Origin: Acinetobacter pittii
GTDB lineage: Bacteria; Pseudomonadota; Gammaproteobacteria; Pseudomonadales; Moraxellaceae
Direction: 5' to 3'
DNA length: 64,000 nucleotides
NCBI RefSeq assembly: GCF_034064985.1
Contig: NZ_CP139249.1
Span: 2,356,001 to 2,420,000 of the forward strand
Shown: piece after piece, positions 17,899 through 28,200 of the stretch
How positions within the stretch are numbered: position 1 is the first letter of the stretch
How the letters are laid out: each line of letters begins with the position of its first letter
Position numbers and translations under genes: made by a program
The notes under the pieces: model-generated
Database searches by the model: none
What the model saw: the letters and a program-made list of their open reading frames with translations, nothing else
What the model was told of the DNA's origin: nothing

Positions 17899-18850
17899 GA
17901 TTTAACCTCTCATTTGTTGCCACCAAACCTCCGAAACGGCGCCAATAATGTGCTGTGGCATTTGGCATTGGTCCTTCTGCTGTTGCGGCAACAGACAAGA
18001 AGTATTCATCGGCAGGTTCAAATACTTTTTTATAAATATTCATTGATAAAGTTCGTGCACTAATCGCAGGCCAGTCAGTTGGCAACAACTCAAGCGGTAA
18101 TGCAGGGTCTTTCAACAAAATTCTTCGATAATAGTGAATCAGCAAAGTTCGAATTTGAAAGGCCTGAACTGGTTCGAGTTGTTCGTTTTCCTGCATCAGC
18201 AACACGCCAATTTCTCTAAAAATATCGAGAAACTGTAGATATCTTTGGCGTAATTCATCGATTGGCCAGTTGGTTCTGAGCATACGGCCAATGGTATCGA
18301 CCGAATTATTAAAGAGCTGCAATGTTTCGGCTTTAAACACCACCACTTGCTCACTCATATTTAAGTCAACCAACAAGCGTTGCAGTTCAATACGGTTACA
18401 ACCCGGATAAGCCATTAAGTTTGTAGAAATATTGGCAAACCCTAACCATTCGAGTTCTTTCTTTAGCAACGCTTTATTTTCAGTATCGAGGCTAGACATC
18501 AGAATAAGATCCCAATAATGGTCCCACTCTTTCATCTGGTCGTTATAAATACGTTGCTCGGCTTGCAAATAGGTCGAACGGCTTGAATCGGTAATTCGAT
18601 AAAAACTGGTTCTGCCAATTTTGTCTGAACATAACCAATCATTTTTAACTAAACGAAAAACAGAGGTTCTTACAGCGCGGTCATTAAAACCAAATAGCTC
18701 TAATAACTGAATCAAGCTTGCAAGACTAATGTTTCCACCCCGATGAAGTACTGAATCTCCAAAAATTGTCGAAATAAGCGAAGTTCCACTTAAGGTTTCA
18801 TTCTTTACAACAGAATCAATTATTTGCTGTATTTTTGCACTCATACTCAT
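17885..18850 (-). CDS. paaX: PaaX, phenylacetyl-CoA-responsive repressor
   Basis: A 321-residue GntR-like PaaX repressor with an N-terminal winged helix (about residues 1-85; [27 protein letters not shown] is split across the recognition region) and the long PaaX effector domain. It blocks paa transcription until phenylacetyl-CoA binds. It is encoded within the paa row after paaK, with a 12-base-pair perfect stem in the gap. Likely sites lie between paaA and paaZ. Confidence 0.93.
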   Translation of the reverse strand: MSMSAKIQQIIDSVVKNETLSGTSLISTIFGDSVLHRGGNISLASLIQLLELFGFNDRAVRTSVFRLVKNDWLCSDKIGRTSFYRITDSSRSTYLQAEQRIYNDQMKEWDHYWDLILMSSLDTENKALLKKELEWLGFANISTNLMAYPGCNRIELQRLLVDLNMSEQVVVFKAETLQLFNNSVDTIGRMLRTNWPIDELRQRYLQFLDIFREIGVLLMQENEQLEPVQAFQIRTLLIHYYRRILLKDPALPLELLPTDWPAISARTLSMNIYKKVFEPADEYFLSVAATAEGPMPNATAHYWRRFGGLVATNERLNHALL

Positions 18851-18865
18851 GTCTTGGCGTTTAGT

Positions 18866-18892
18866 TTCAGGGTATAGATTCTATACCCTGAA
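18866..18892 (-). repeat. Perfect inverted repeat between paaK and paaX
   Basis: TTCAGGGTATAG (18866-18877) and CTATACCCTGAA (18881-18892) are perfect 12-base arms around three bases. In RNA this is a very stable hairpin without a T-tract, between the catabolic genes and the regulator. It could separate mRNA segments by processing, or serve as a DNA operator. Confidence 0.6.
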
Positions 18893-18903
18893 TGATCTTG
18901 ATG

Positions 18904-20193
18904 TTAAGCAATCTGACGCATATCGATTACCCGCTTTGCCTTACCTTCCGAACGAGGTAAGGTCGCTTCTGTCACAACTTCTACAGTAACGCTAATCCCA
19001 ATCATGGTTTTAATGCGTTTCATTAACTCCTGAGCAAGTTGATTGGCCTGTATAGTACAGTTATGACACATCTCTGTACGAATATGCAAAGTATCCATAT
19101 GGCCTTTTTTAGTCACCAAAATTTCATAATTTGGAACTAAATGCGGAACTTGCAAAATTTGCTCTTCAATTTGGGTCGGGAAAACGTTCACGCCGCGAAT
19201 AATCAGCATGTCGTCGCTACGACCCACAATTTTATCCATTTTGCGCATTGCCAGATTTTCACCCGGTAATAAACGGGTCAAATCACGAGTACGGTAACGA
19301 ATAATCGGTAAGCCTTCTTTGGTAATGGTGGTAAAGACTAACTCGCCAAGTTCACCATCTTTACAGACTTCACCTGTTTCAGGGTTAATAATTTCCGGAT
19401 AGAAATGATCTTCCCAAATGGTTAATCCTTCGCCCTCACCTAGACATTGCATGGCAACGCCCGGCCCCATGACCTCAGACAAGCCATAAATATCGAGCGC
19501 TTTAATATTAAGGCGTTCTTCAATTTCACGGCGCAGTTCGTTGGTCCACGGCTCGGCACCAAAAATACCGACTTTTAAAGACGTATTACGTGCAGTACCA
19601 AATTGTTGTTCAAGCTTTTCAATAATGCTCACGCAATATGATGGCGTAACCATGATTGCAGTCGGTTTAAAGTCTTGAATAAGCTGAACTTGCTTTTCAG
19701 TTTGCCCACCAGACATTGGAATAACTGTTGCACCTAAGCGCTCGGCACCATAATGTGCACCTAGTCCACCTGTAAATAGTCCATAGCCATAAGCCACCTG
19801 AACCATATCTTTCGCGGTTAAACCTGCCATGCGTAAGCAACGCGCAACAATGTCCGACCAAGTGTTAATATCTTTTTGGGTATAACCCACCACGGTCGGT
19901 TTACCCGTTGTGCCTGATGATGCATGTAAACGCACAATCTGTTCTTGCGGCACGGCAAACATTCCAAACGGATAGTTGTCTCTTAAATCCTGTTTGGTGG
20001 TAAATGGAAACTTCGCCAGATCGTCTAAAGTCACGAAGTCATCAGGATGTACACCCGCTTCATCGAACTTTTTCTTATAGACCGGACTATTTTCATATAC
20101 AAAAGTCAGGGTTTGTTTTAACCGTTTAGTTTGCAGCTCTCTAAGCTCTGCAAGTGTTAATTGCTCAACATTATCCGTTGTAAGGCTGTCCAT
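18904..20193 (-). CDS. paaK: Phenylacetate-CoA ligase
   Basis: A 429-residue AMP-forming ligase that activates phenylacetate to phenylacetyl-CoA, the inducer and first intermediate. LHASSGTTGKPTVVGYT near residue 90 is the ATP-binding P-loop, and IYGLSEVMGPG is the A5-type motif. YRTRDLTRLLPGE and GRSDDMLIIRGVNVFPTQIE mark the C-terminal domain hinge. The ATG at 20193 is preferred over 20208 because AGGAGAGAGG lies just upstream. paaJ ends 41 bases upstream. Confidence 0.95.
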   Translation of the reverse strand: MDSLTTDNVEQLTLAELRELQTKRLKQTLTFVYENSPVYKKKFDEAGVHPDDFVTLDDLAKFPFTTKQDLRDNYPFGMFAVPQEQIVRLHASSGTTGKPTVVGYTQKDINTWSDIVARCLRMAGLTAKDMVQVAYGYGLFTGGLGAHYGAERLGATVIPMSGGQTEKQVQLIQDFKPTAIMVTPSYCVSIIEKLEQQFGTARNTSLKVGIFGAEPWTNELRREIEERLNIKALDIYGLSEVMGPGVAMQCLGEGEGLTIWEDHFYPEIINPETGEVCKDGELGELVFTTITKEGLPIIRYRTRDLTRLLPGENLAMRKMDKIVGRSDDMLIIRGVNVFPTQIEEQILQVPHLVPNYEILVTKKGHMDTLHIRTEMCHNCTIQANQLAQELMKRIKTMIGISVTVEVVTEATLPRSEGKAKRVIDMRQIA

Positions 20194-20233
20194 CGCCTCT
20201 CTCCTCATTATGTAATTTTAAAAACCGTCTAAA

Positions 20234-21442
20234 TTAATTTAAGTTTTCCAAAATCAGTGCGACGCCTTGTCCAACACCTACACACATCGTGCAAAGTGCA
20301 TAGCGCCCACCTCGTTTTTTTAGCTCACGTGTTGCCGTAATCACTAAACGTGTACCACTCATGCCGAGCGGATGTCCGAGTGCAATCGCACCGCCATTTG
20401 GGTTCACGCGTTCATCGTCATCTTTTAGACCGAGTTCACGCATACATGCTAAAGATTGGGCTGCGAATGCTTCATTCAGCTCAATCACATCCATCTGATC
20501 TAGCGTTAAACCTGTTTGCTTTAAAATTTTCTGCACAGCCGGAACAGGACCTATACCCATATATTTGGGTTCAACCCCTGCACTTGCAATGCCAATTACA
20601 CGTGCTAAAGGTTTTAAACCATGTGTATCTGCAAATTCACGGTTGGTAATTAACACACACGCAGCGCCGTCATTTATACCAGAGGCATTTCCGGCAGTCA
20701 CCGAACCGCCTTCTTTTTTAAATGGCGCTTTTAGCTTAGCGAGTGCTTCAAGTGTCGTTTCACGCGGATGTTCATCGCGGTTCACCACAACTACGTTTTT
20801 CTTACGGTCTACAATCTCGACAGGCAAAATCTCATCGTTAAAGAAACCGTTTTGTTGTGCCGCAGCCGTTTTTTGTTGACTACGCAATGCAAACGCATCT
20901 TGGTCTTCACGGCTAATTTGATATTTTTCAGCTACATTTTCGGCAGTTTCCGGCATGCTGTCGGTGCCGTATTGCGCTTTAAGTTGCTTATTTACAAAGC
21001 GCCAGCCAATAGTGGTGTCATAAATTTCAGGTGTACGGCTAAATGCTTCAGTTGGTTTAGCTTGTACAAATGGTGCACGGCTCATTGACTCAACACCACC
21101 AGCTAAAACGAACTGCGCTTCACCAGCTTTAATTGAGCGTGCCGCAAGGCCTACCGCATCTAAACCCGAAGCACACAAACGATTGACGGTCATGGCAGGG
21201 ACTGTATCAGGTAGGCCTGCTAACAGTGTTGCCATACGTGCAACGTTGCGGTTGTCTTCACCTGCTTGGTTAGCACATCCTAAAAATACTTCGTCTACCG
21301 TATTCCACGGCAAGTTCGGGTGTTTATCTTTTAAATATTTGATGGGCAATGCAGCTAAATCATCTGCACGTACAGCACTTAGGGCACCTGCATATCGTCC
21401 AATTGGGGTACGAATAAAATCGCAAATTAAAACGTCTTCCAT
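20234..21442 (-). CDS. paaJ: 3-oxoadipyl-CoA / 3-oxo-5,6-dehydrosuberyl-CoA thiolase
   Basis: A 402-residue thiolase that acts twice in the pathway, releasing acetyl-CoA and finally succinyl-CoA. The nucleophile is in [15 protein letters not shown] near residue 90. [18 protein letters not shown] and [10 protein letters not shown] provide the catalytic histidines and second cysteine. It is closely related to PcaF of the beta-ketoadipate pathway; the surrounding genes decide in favour of PaaJ. It lies 12 bases after paaH. Confidence 0.94.
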   Translation of the reverse strand: MEDVLICDFIRTPIGRYAGALSAVRADDLAALPIKYLKDKHPNLPWNTVDEVFLGCANQAGEDNRNVARMATLLAGLPDTVPAMTVNRLCASGLDAVGLAARSIKAGEAQFVLAGGVESMSRAPFVQAKPTEAFSRTPEIYDTTIGWRFVNKQLKAQYGTDSMPETAENVAEKYQISREDQDAFALRSQQKTAAAQQNGFFNDEILPVEIVDRKKNVVVVNRDEHPRETTLEALAKLKAPFKKEGGSVTAGNASGINDGAACVLITNREFADTHGLKPLARVIGIASAGVEPKYMGIGPVPAVQKILKQTGLTLDQMDVIELNEAFAAQSLACMRELGLKDDDERVNPNGGAIALGHPLGMSGTRLVITATRELKKRGGRYALCTMCVGVGQGVALILENLN

Positions 21443-21454
21443 GTTGACTCCTGA

Positions 21455-22993
21455 TTATGCAAATTCGGTCATATCACGTGAATATTGAGTGGCAATGTTT
21501 TGAGTTTTCGCTACATATTGCTTGAGATAGATACTCGCGCGATATTTCTCCTCTCCATAGAGTGCATATAAGTTATTTAAGGTTTGGAGCACATAAGCAC
21601 CGCCCATTTGTGTCAACCACTGGTAAGGACCTTTAGGATAATTCACTCCATATTTCATGGCATTATCAATATCTTCCAGACTCGCAACACCATGTAAACT
21701 TGCTTCGCAGGCTTCATTAATGAGTAAAGCGATGGTGCGCAAGGTTAACAGTGCGGGATGGTCTTTAATCCACATCACGCTGATACCAAACTGTGCAAAG
21801 TACGCTTCAACTTTAGCCAGATCATTTGTTTCACAAAGCTCGTTATGACTGAGTACTAAAGCCTCTGCGTGCTCAAAATCATGGTGCCAATCCATTAAAA
21901 CCACTTTACGGCTTAGGTAATGAATATTGGCTGACTCACCTTGGCTTAAACGTAAATCGATATCATCAATTTGAAGGATATTGTCGTCACTCGCAGATCC
22001 GCTTTTTAAACCTAAACGCGTTAAAAAAGCAGGTAGCTGAGACCAAGTCCCTTTTAGCTGAATATGGGCATCAACTGGTTTGGCGACTACAGCTTGAGGC
22101 TGAAAAGTCTCGTACTGATTTTTTTCGTTATAACTATAAAAGCCTTGTTTTGACTTACGGCCCCAAGCACCTGCATCGACCAATTCTTTTTGAATGAGGC
22201 TTGGACGGTAGCGTGGTTCGTAAAAAAACTCTTGATAAACGCTTTGGGTCACTGAAAAGTTAACATCTTGCCCAATAAGGTCGGTGAGTTCACACGGCCC
22301 CATCGCAAAACCACCACACTGCTTTAAGGCATAGTCTAGCTGGTCGTAGCTGGTAACTTGTTCTTGCAGGGCTCTAAAGCCTTCTGCATAAAACGGACGA
22401 GCAATTCGGTTAACAATAAACCCGGGAGTTGACTTGGTGAGTACTGGAATTTTTTTCCAATTCAACATCAAGTTTTTTAAAGCCAAACATAAGCTGTTTG
22501 GTGTTTTTAAGCCTTGTACAATTTCAACCAGTTTCATCACTGGTGCAGGGTTAAAAAAGTGTAAACCCACTACGCGCTCAGGGTGAGCAATGCCCGCCGA
22601 AATTGCAGTCACCGAAATTGAAGATGTATTGCTTGCAAAAATGGTTTGCGCACTACAAATTTCAGCGAGTTGCTTAAATAAAGACTGTTTAACTTCTTTT
22701 TTCTCAACCACTGCTTCAATGATTAAGTCAGAATCACTTAAAGCTTCAATTTGATTCACCACAGTTAAACGTGCTAAAGCTTCATCAGCTTGCTGTTGTG
22801 TGAGCTTGCTCTTTTCAACTAGCTTTTTAAACGTCTGCCCTAAGCCGTGAGCGGCTTGTTGCGCTTTTTGAGCGTCCAGATCATACAAAATGGTTGGGTG
22901 CCCGTTTACGATGGCTAACTGGGCAATACCAATACCCATGGTGCCAGAACCAATGACGGCAATTCGGGCACGAGATAAATCTAAATCTGTCAT
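21455..22993 (-). CDS. paaH: 3-hydroxyadipyl-CoA dehydrogenase
   Basis: A 512-residue NAD-dependent dehydrogenase that converts 3-hydroxyadipyl-CoA to 3-oxoadipyl-CoA. RIAVIGSGTMGIGIAQLA near residues 10-27 is the Rossmann dinucleotide site. NTSSISVTAISAGIAHPERV and GLHFFNPAPVMKLVEIV are HCDH signatures with the catalytic His. The extended C-terminal second HCDH domain (KYGVNYPKGPYQW) is normal for the Paa enzyme. It follows paaG by two bases. Confidence 0.95.
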   Translation of the reverse strand: MTDLDLSRARIAVIGSGTMGIGIAQLAIVNGHPTILYDLDAQKAQQAAHGLGQTFKKLVEKSKLTQQQADEALARLTVVNQIEALSDSDLIIEAVVEKKEVKQSLFKQLAEICSAQTIFASNTSSISVTAISAGIAHPERVVGLHFFNPAPVMKLVEIVQGLKTPNSLCLALKNLMLNWKKIPVLTKSTPGFIVNRIARPFYAEGFRALQEQVTSYDQLDYALKQCGGFAMGPCELTDLIGQDVNFSVTQSVYQEFFYEPRYRPSLIQKELVDAGAWGRKSKQGFYSYNEKNQYETFQPQAVVAKPVDAHIQLKGTWSQLPAFLTRLGLKSGSASDDNILQIDDIDLRLSQGESANIHYLSRKVVLMDWHHDFEHAEALVLSHNELCETNDLAKVEAYFAQFGISVMWIKDHPALLTLRTIALLINEACEASLHGVASLEDIDNAMKYGVNYPKGPYQWLTQMGGAYVLQTLNNLYALYGEEKYRASIYLKQYVAKTQNIATQYSRDMTEFA

Positions 22994-22995
22994 GC

Positions 22996-23787
22996 TTAGC
23001 GCCCTTTAAAATTTGGTTCACGTTTATTCATAAAGGCTTGTACACCTTCACGATAATCTTCTGAACGACCCGCAATACGTTGTAAATCTCGCTCTAACAG
23101 CATTTGCTCATCAAAGGTGTTATTGCTTGATTGATGAATGGCTTTTTTAATGAGAGATAGACCAAATGTAGGCTGTTTCGCTAAACGTTCAGCAAGTTCA
23201 GTCACTTTTGTTTTAAGCTCGGCGTCTTCAACTACATCCCAAATCATGCCCCATTCTTTTGCGGTTTCTGCCGGTAGTTTGTCACCTAATAAGGTCAAAC
23301 CCATCGCACGTGCATGACCTACAGTACGTGGTAAAAACCATGTACCAGCTGAGTCTGGAACCAAACCTAAACGACAAAATGCTTGTACAAAGTTTGCCGA
23401 TTTAGCTGCTATCACCAAGTCACACGCCAGTGCAATATTTGCCCCTGCACCTGCTGCCACGCCATTTACCGCGCAAATGACAGGCTTTGGCATATTTACA
23501 ATCGTTTTAATCAGCGGGTTATAGTAAGTTTCAATGGAATATCCTAAATCTGGAGCTTCAGCATTTGGGTCTACTACACGGTCGCCTAAGTCTTGCCCTG
23601 CACAGAAGCCGCGGCCTTCGCCACTAATCACCACACAGCGAACATCCGGATTTTTGGTCCACTGGTTTAAAACCTCAGCCACTTCGCGGTGCATATCTAC
23701 GTTAAAGCTATTCAGTGCTTTTGGGCGGTTAAATGTCAGGTAGCCAACACCATTTTTTTCTTCAGCAATAATATTTTGATAGTCCAT
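22996..23787 (-). CDS. paaG: 1,2-epoxyphenylacetyl-CoA isomerase
   Basis: A 263-residue enoyl-CoA hydratase/isomerase-fold enzyme. It turns the ring epoxide into oxepin-CoA and later isomerises a double bond. The oxyanion region is EGRGFCAGQDLGDR near residues 55-70. The acid site lies in FCRLGLVPDSAGTWFLPR. The ATG at 23787 overlaps the paaF stop by one base (TGATG), with GAGGTGA as ribosome site inside paaF. A GTG one codon earlier is possible. Confidence 0.94.
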   Translation of the reverse strand: MDYQNIIAEEKNGVGYLTFNRPKALNSFNVDMHREVAEVLNQWTKNPDVRCVVISGEGRGFCAGQDLGDRVVDPNAEAPDLGYSIETYYNPLIKTIVNMPKPVICAVNGVAAGAGANIALACDLVIAAKSANFVQAFCRLGLVPDSAGTWFLPRTVGHARAMGLTLLGDKLPAETAKEWGMIWDVVEDAELKTKVTELAERLAKQPTFGLSLIKKAIHQSSNNTFDEQMLLERDLQRIAGRSEDYREGVQAFMNKREPNFKGR

Positions 23788-24560
23788 CACTCACCTCTAA
23801 ACACTGGCTTTCTTTTCTCAAAGAAAGCATTAATCCCTTCGTTTCGATCTTTTGTAGCCGCCAGCCAGACAAAGTTTTGACGTTCAAACTTGAGTCCCTG
23901 ACTTAAAGTCGTTTCATGAATACTTTTAATTGATTGTTTAATCACGCGAATCGCTAAAGGTGCTTGTTTGGCTATTTTGGCTGCAAGTTGAACCGCATAT
24001 TCAACGGTTAATTCGGTCGGCACCACTTGACTGCAAATGCCGTGTTGCTCTGCGTGTTTTGCCGAAATCATCTCACCTGTCATAGCCCAGCGCATGGTAA
24101 GTTGTTGCCCAACCAAGCGTGCTAAACGTTGTGTTCCGCCTGCACCCGGCAACATACCAAGGCCAATTTCAGGTAAAGCAAAACGGGCATTTTCACCGCA
24201 AATCACCATATCTGAATGCAAAACCAACTCAAACCCAGCGCCTAAGGCATAGCCATTGACTGCACTAATCAGTGGCTTACTAAACGCATCAATTTTTTGC
24301 CAAAGCTTCGGGCGAATATCGAGTTGCAAAGACACGGCATCCATTGCAGCCAGCTCGCTAAGATCTGCTCCAGCCGCAAAACACTGAGCGTTACCCGTTA
24401 AAACCACTGCTTTGACTTGAGCATTATGTTCAGCTTCTTCGAGCAACTCGCACAAACACTGCAAGGTTGCATTGTTTAAAGCATTTCTTTTTTCTGGACG
24501 GTTTAGGGTTAATAACAAAACACCGTCAACAGCTGTACTGGCTTTGATCAACTCTTGCAT
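23787..24560 (-). CDS. paaF: 2,3-dehydroadipyl-CoA hydratase
   Basis: A 257-residue crotonase-family hydratase that hydrates 2,3-dehydroadipyl-CoA to 3-hydroxyadipyl-CoA. GNAQCFAAGADLSELA near 55-70 and FALPEIGLGMLPGAGGTQRL hold the oxyanion glycines and the two catalytic glutamates. It lies eight bases after paaE and overlaps paaG, consistent with one tightly packed operon. Confidence 0.94.
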   Translation of the reverse strand: MQELIKASTAVDGVLLLTLNRPEKRNALNNATLQCLCELLEEAEHNAQVKAVVLTGNAQCFAAGADLSELAAMDAVSLQLDIRPKLWQKIDAFSKPLISAVNGYALGAGFELVLHSDMVICGENARFALPEIGLGMLPGAGGTQRLARLVGQQLTMRWAMTGEMISAKHAEQHGICSQVVPTELTVEYAVQLAAKIAKQAPLAIRVIKQSIKSIHETTLSQGLKFERQNFVWLAATKDRNEGINAFFEKRKPVFRGE

Positions 24561-24568
24561 GACAGCCT

Positions 24569-25630
24569 CTATTCATCAAAACTCAAGCGAACATTTGAGC
24601 CTTTTGGTAAGGTCTGACAGCTCAGCACATAGCCCTTTTCAACTTCATCTTCTTCAAGACTATAGTTAAGGAACATATCGACTTCGCCTGAAAGTACCTT
24701 ACAGCGACAGGTCGCACACACCCCACCTTTACATGCATACGGTAAATCAGCCCCCGCACGTAAAGCCGCATCAAGAATACTTTCATCATCTTGAGCCACG
24801 GAAACAATCAGCTCACGACCATCTAAAATGATGTTTACTTTTTCTTCTTTACGGTTTGCATCTGCTTCAACACTACGTTTACGCGCTTGGCCTGTATGGA
24901 AGCGCTCAGTGTGAATTCGCTCTTTGGCAATACCAAAGTTCGGCAAGGTGCTTTCTACAGCATTCATCATTTCGTCTGGACCACAAGCAAATACATGGTC
25001 AAAACTCGTTTCAAGCACTTCAAAATCAAAAAGCTGTTTTAACTTTTCTGCATCAATACGACCGTTCATTAGCTCGCTATCGTTGAACTCACGAGAAAAA
25101 ATATTGATAAGTTGAAAGCGCTCTTTAAACTGATCTTTCAAATCCATAATTTGCTCGGCAAACATGGTTTGTTTCCATGAACGATTGCCATAGAGCAACG
25201 TAAATTTTGCTTCAGGTTGCTCAAACAAAACTTGCTTAACAATCGATAAAATTGGGGTAATACCACTGCCCGCAGCAACACCTAAATAGTTTTGTCCGCC
25301 CATCTTGGCTGCTTTTTGAAAAAACACCCCTTGTGGTGGCATCACTTCAAGCACATCGCCCACTTTCAAATGGTCATTTGCCCAGTTTGAAAATTGACCC
25401 TGATCAATTTTTTTAACCGCAATGCTGATGTCTTCTTTACCCGCATAGCTACAAATTGAATAACAACGGCGGATTTCACCCGCTTCGGTTAAATGGCGAA
25501 TGGTTAAATGTTGACCTGGTTGAAATTGAAATTGTTCTTGTTGTTCAGGTACAACGTCAAATGCAATACAAATTGCCTGATCGGTTTGAGGCGTAATACT
25601 TTTTACTTTTAATGGTACAAATTGGCTCAT
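24569..25630 (-). CDS. paaE: Phenylacetyl-CoA epoxidase reductase subunit
   Basis: A 353-residue iron-sulfur flavoprotein that passes electrons from NADPH to the PaaAC di-iron centre. The ferredoxin-reductase half (about 1-235) includes the FAD motif RRCYSICS and the nucleotide motif GVAAGSGITPILS. The C-terminal plant-type ferredoxin ligates [2Fe-2S] through the cysteines of YACKGGVCATCRCKV, plus a cysteine near the end (VLSCQT). It lies 23 bases after paaD. Confidence 0.95.
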   Translation of the reverse strand: MSQFVPLKVKSITPQTDQAICIAFDVVPEQQEQFQFQPGQHLTIRHLTEAGEIRRCYSICSYAGKEDISIAVKKIDQGQFSNWANDHLKVGDVLEVMPPQGVFFQKAAKMGGQNYLGVAAGSGITPILSIVKQVLFEQPEAKFTLLYGNRSWKQTMFAEQIMDLKDQFKERFQLINIFSREFNDSELMNGRIDAEKLKQLFDFEVLETSFDHVFACGPDEMMNAVESTLPNFGIAKERIHTERFHTGQARKRSVEADANRKEEKVNIILDGRELIVSVAQDDESILDAALRAGADLPYACKGGVCATCRCKVLSGEVDMFLNYSLEEDEVEKGYVLSCQTLPKGSNVRLSFDE

Positions 25631-25653
25631 GGCTGATTTCCTTATCTAAAGAC

Positions 25654-26154
25654 TTAAATACATTTGAAGTAATCAAAAGGCTCAAGACAGTCCTGACATT
25701 TATAAAGTGCTTTACAGGCGGTAGAACTAAACTCTGTTAACAGTCGGGTATGTCGGCTTTTACAACGTGGGCACTCGACACCATCATTTAAATGAACGTG
25801 AGTTCCACACTGATGCGCCAATCCTTCAGGTGGTGCAATGCCATAAACTTGCAGTTTCTTTTTACCCGCTTCAGACATCCAGTCCGTGGTCCATGCTTCT
25901 GATAAATCGACCATGACTTTGACTGGTGTCAAAGCTTCTGCGGTAAATGCCTCAACAATTTGTGCTTTCAACATATCTGTTGCTGGGCAACCGCTATATG
26001 TCGGAGTTAGACGAACAATAATTTCTTGTTGATCGTTAATCTCTACACCGCGAATCATGCCTAAATCGACAACCGATAAAACCGGAATTTCAGGATCACT
26101 GACCGTTTGTAGAACATCCCAACATTGGTCGATGCAATGACGAATCATTTGCAT
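25654..26154 (-). CDS. paaD: Epoxidase maturation protein PaaD
   Basis: A 166-residue MIP18/DUF59-type protein required for active epoxidase, probably in iron-sulfur or metal assembly. The DUF59 core is at residues 10-95 (DPEIPVLSVVDLGMIRGVEI, then PTYSGCPATDML). The C-terminal zinc-ribbon-like tail has CPRCKSRH, a free cysteine, CQDC and a terminal Cys. It lies 16 bases after paaC. Confidence 0.93.
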   Translation of the reverse strand: MQMIRHCIDQCWDVLQTVSDPEIPVLSVVDLGMIRGVEINDQQEIIVRLTPTYSGCPATDMLKAQIVEAFTAEALTPVKVMVDLSEAWTTDWMSEAGKKKLQVYGIAPPEGLAHQCGTHVHLNDGVECPRCKSRHTRLLTEFSSTACKALYKCQDCLEPFDYFKCI

Positions 26155-26170
26155 GGCTCACCTCCTTGTC

Positions 26171-26926
26171 TTACCAGGTCATTCCCGGATAAGTTCTTTG
26201 AATACATTGCATTTCAGCCAATAAATAACCCAAATGCTCGGTATGTAATCCTTGTTTTGCACCACGGCGATAAGCACCGTTCACAGCAACATTTAATTCA
26301 AAACGCTTAAGCTCATCTGCAATGGTTTGGTTCCATTGTTCTTTTTCATTTGAAAAATCTGGAATCACACCTTCTGCAACTAGTGCTTGCTCGTCTGCAC
26401 TCAGTTCAAATAATTCAGCGGTAAAGCGCCATAAATTATTTAATCCGTCTTGTACACGTTGATGCGCTTCATCTGTGCTTAAACTTAAACGTTCCATCCA
26501 GCTTGTCGAAAAGCGAATGTGATACTTCACTTCTTTTAAAGATTTGACAGCAAGCGCACTTAATTCAGGAAGTGAGCTTTGCGCTAAGGCCGTAAATAAA
26601 TGAAGATGGTAATGGTCCATCAACCACTGGCGTACAATCGTTTGTGCAAAATCACCATTGGGTTGTTCGCACAACAATAGGTTTAAAAATTCACGTTCTG
26701 TACGGAAATACGCAAGTTGGTCTTCATCACGCTTAGCTTCATCATATTGACCAGCCAAAGTCAGAAAGTTTCTTGCTTGACCCAACAAGTCCAAGCCGAT
26801 ATTTGCTAAGGCAATATCAATTTCTAGCTCAGGTGCATGCCCGCACCATTCAGCCAAACGCTGAGATAAAACCAGTTGGCTGTCGCCAATATGTAATAAG
26901 AATTTAGATAAAACTGAATGATTCAT
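26171..26926 (-). CDS. paaC: Phenylacetyl-CoA epoxidase structural subunit
   Basis: A 251-residue helical ferritin-like subunit that pairs with PaaA but lacks a working di-iron site. LLHIGDSQLVLSQRLAEWCG near the N-terminus and LANIGLDLLGQARNFL are family-specific. It stabilises the catalytic subunit in the PaaABC(E) complex. It lies 12 bases after paaB. Confidence 0.94.
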   Translation of the reverse strand: MNHSVLSKFLLHIGDSQLVLSQRLAEWCGHAPELEIDIALANIGLDLLGQARNFLTLAGQYDEAKRDEDQLAYFRTEREFLNLLLCEQPNGDFAQTIVRQWLMDHYHLHLFTALAQSSLPELSALAVKSLKEVKYHIRFSTSWMERLSLSTDEAHQRVQDGLNNLWRFTAELFELSADEQALVAEGVIPDFSNEKEQWNQTIADELKRFELNVAVNGAYRRGAKQGLHTEHLGYLLAEMQCIQRTYPGMTW

Positions 26927-26938
26927 TTGCCATTCCCC

Positions 26939-27229
26939 TTACATGTGCTCAATGCCATCTGGGATATGGTAAAAAGTCGGATGACGATAAACCTTGTCTA
27001 AAGAAGGATCGAAAAATTCAGCTTTTTCATCTGGCTGTGATGACTTAATCAGTTCTGAACGAACTACCCAAATGCTAATTCCTTCATTACGGCGCGTATA
27101 AACATCACGAGCATGTTGCAGTGCGATTTCATCATCAGGTGCTCTTAAGCTGCCTACATGACGGTGGCTTAAGCCTTGTTTACTACGTACAAATACTTCG
27201 TAGAGCGACCAGTTATTTTTATCTTCCAT
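26939..27229 (-). CDS. paaB: Phenylacetyl-CoA epoxidase subunit PaaB
   Basis: A 96-residue subunit bridging PaaAC dimers. WSLYEVFVRSKQGLSHRHVG and YTRRNEGISIWVV are the family hallmarks. The ATG at 27229 (MEDKNNWSLYE) is preferred over 27253 because GAGGAAATC lies directly upstream and family members begin near this point. It lies 32 bases after paaA. Confidence 0.93.
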   Translation of the reverse strand: MEDKNNWSLYEVFVRSKQGLSHRHVGSLRAPDDEIALQHARDVYTRRNEGISIWVVRSELIKSSQPDEKAEFFDPSLDKVYRHPTFYHIPDGIEHM

Positions 27230-27261
27230 TTTGATTTCCTCAAATTTTTCCATAAATCTTG

Positions 27262-28200
27262 TTAAGCCACTTTGTTCGCTTCAAGCTGTTGTTTTTTCGC
27301 GTAGACCACTGCTGCATCACGAACCCATTTGCCGTTTTCCCATGCTTTACGGCGTGCTTCGATACGCTCGTGATTACATGGTCCACGTCCGGCAATCACT
27401 TCATTAAATTCGTGCCAGTCAATCTCGCCAAACTCATAGTGGCCTGTTTCTTCATTGAACTTTAAATCTGGGTCCGGTACTTCCAAGCCAAGTTGCAACA
27501 CTTGCGGTACGGTGTTATCGACGAACTTTTGTCGTAATTCATCGTTACTAAAGCGTTTGATTTTCCACGCCATGCTTTGCGCGCTGTTTGGAGAATGCTC
27601 ATCACTTGGGCCAAACATCATCAGTGCTGGCCACCAGAAACGATTCACTGCATCTTGTGCCATCTGTTTTTGTTCTGGTGTACCGTTTGCCAAAGCCATC
27701 ATGGCTTCAAAACCTTGACGTTGGTGGAAACTTTCTTCTTTACAAATACGTACCATCGCACGTGCATATGGCCCATATGAAGTACGGCAAAGCGCAACTT
27801 GGTTCACAATGGCTGCCCCATCGACAAGCCAACCAATTGCAGCGACATCTGCCCAAGTCAAAGTTGGATAGTTAAAGATTGATGAGTATTTCATTTTCCC
27901 ATCAATCAACTTTTCCATCATGTCATCACGGTCTGCACCTAAAGTTTCTGCCGCGCTATACAGATATAAACCATGACCCGCTTCATCTTGTACTTTCGCC
28001 AGTAAAACCGCTTTACGTTTTAAAGTTGGTGCACGAGTAATCCAGTTTCCTTCAGGCAACATACCTACAATTTCAGAATGGCCATGTTGCCCAATTTGAC
28101 GAATCAATGTTTTGCGATAGGCATCGGGCATTTGATCCTTAGCCTCGATCGTAATTTCATTGGCAATATTTTGTTCAAATTTCTGGTAATTGTTTTCCAT
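27262..28200 (-). CDS. paaA: Phenylacetyl-CoA epoxidase catalytic subunit
   Basis: A 312-residue di-iron monooxygenase subunit that epoxidises the aromatic ring of phenylacetyl-CoA. The ferritin-like helices carry the metal ligands in [17 protein letters not shown] and [15 protein letters not shown] (two ExxH motifs). The ATG at 28200 ([11 protein letters not shown]) follows AGGGAATG; the 21 extra upstream codons are not family-like. It is the first gene of the paaABCDEFGHJK row and is divergent from paaZ. Confidence 0.95.
   Translation of the reverse strand: MENNYQKFEQNIANEITIEAKDQMPDAYRKTLIRQIGQHGHSEIVGMLPEGNWITRAPTLKRKAVLLAKVQDEAGHGLYLYSAAETLGADRDDMMEKLIDGKMKYSSIFNYPTLTWADVAAIGWLVDGAAIVNQVALCRTSYGPYARAMVRICKEESFHQRQGFEAMMALANGTPEQKQMAQDAVNRFWWPALMMFGPSDEHSPNSAQSMAWKIKRFSNDELRQKFVDNTVPQVLQLGLEVPDPDLKFNEETGHYEFGEIDWHEFNEVIAGRGPCNHERIEARRKAWENGKWVRDAAVVYAKKQQLEANKVA

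Noticed and set aside
20234..21442. PcaF of the beta-ketoadipate pathway
   Set aside because: The sequence is compatible, but the gene lies inside the paa operon between paaH and paaK, so PaaJ is the better name.
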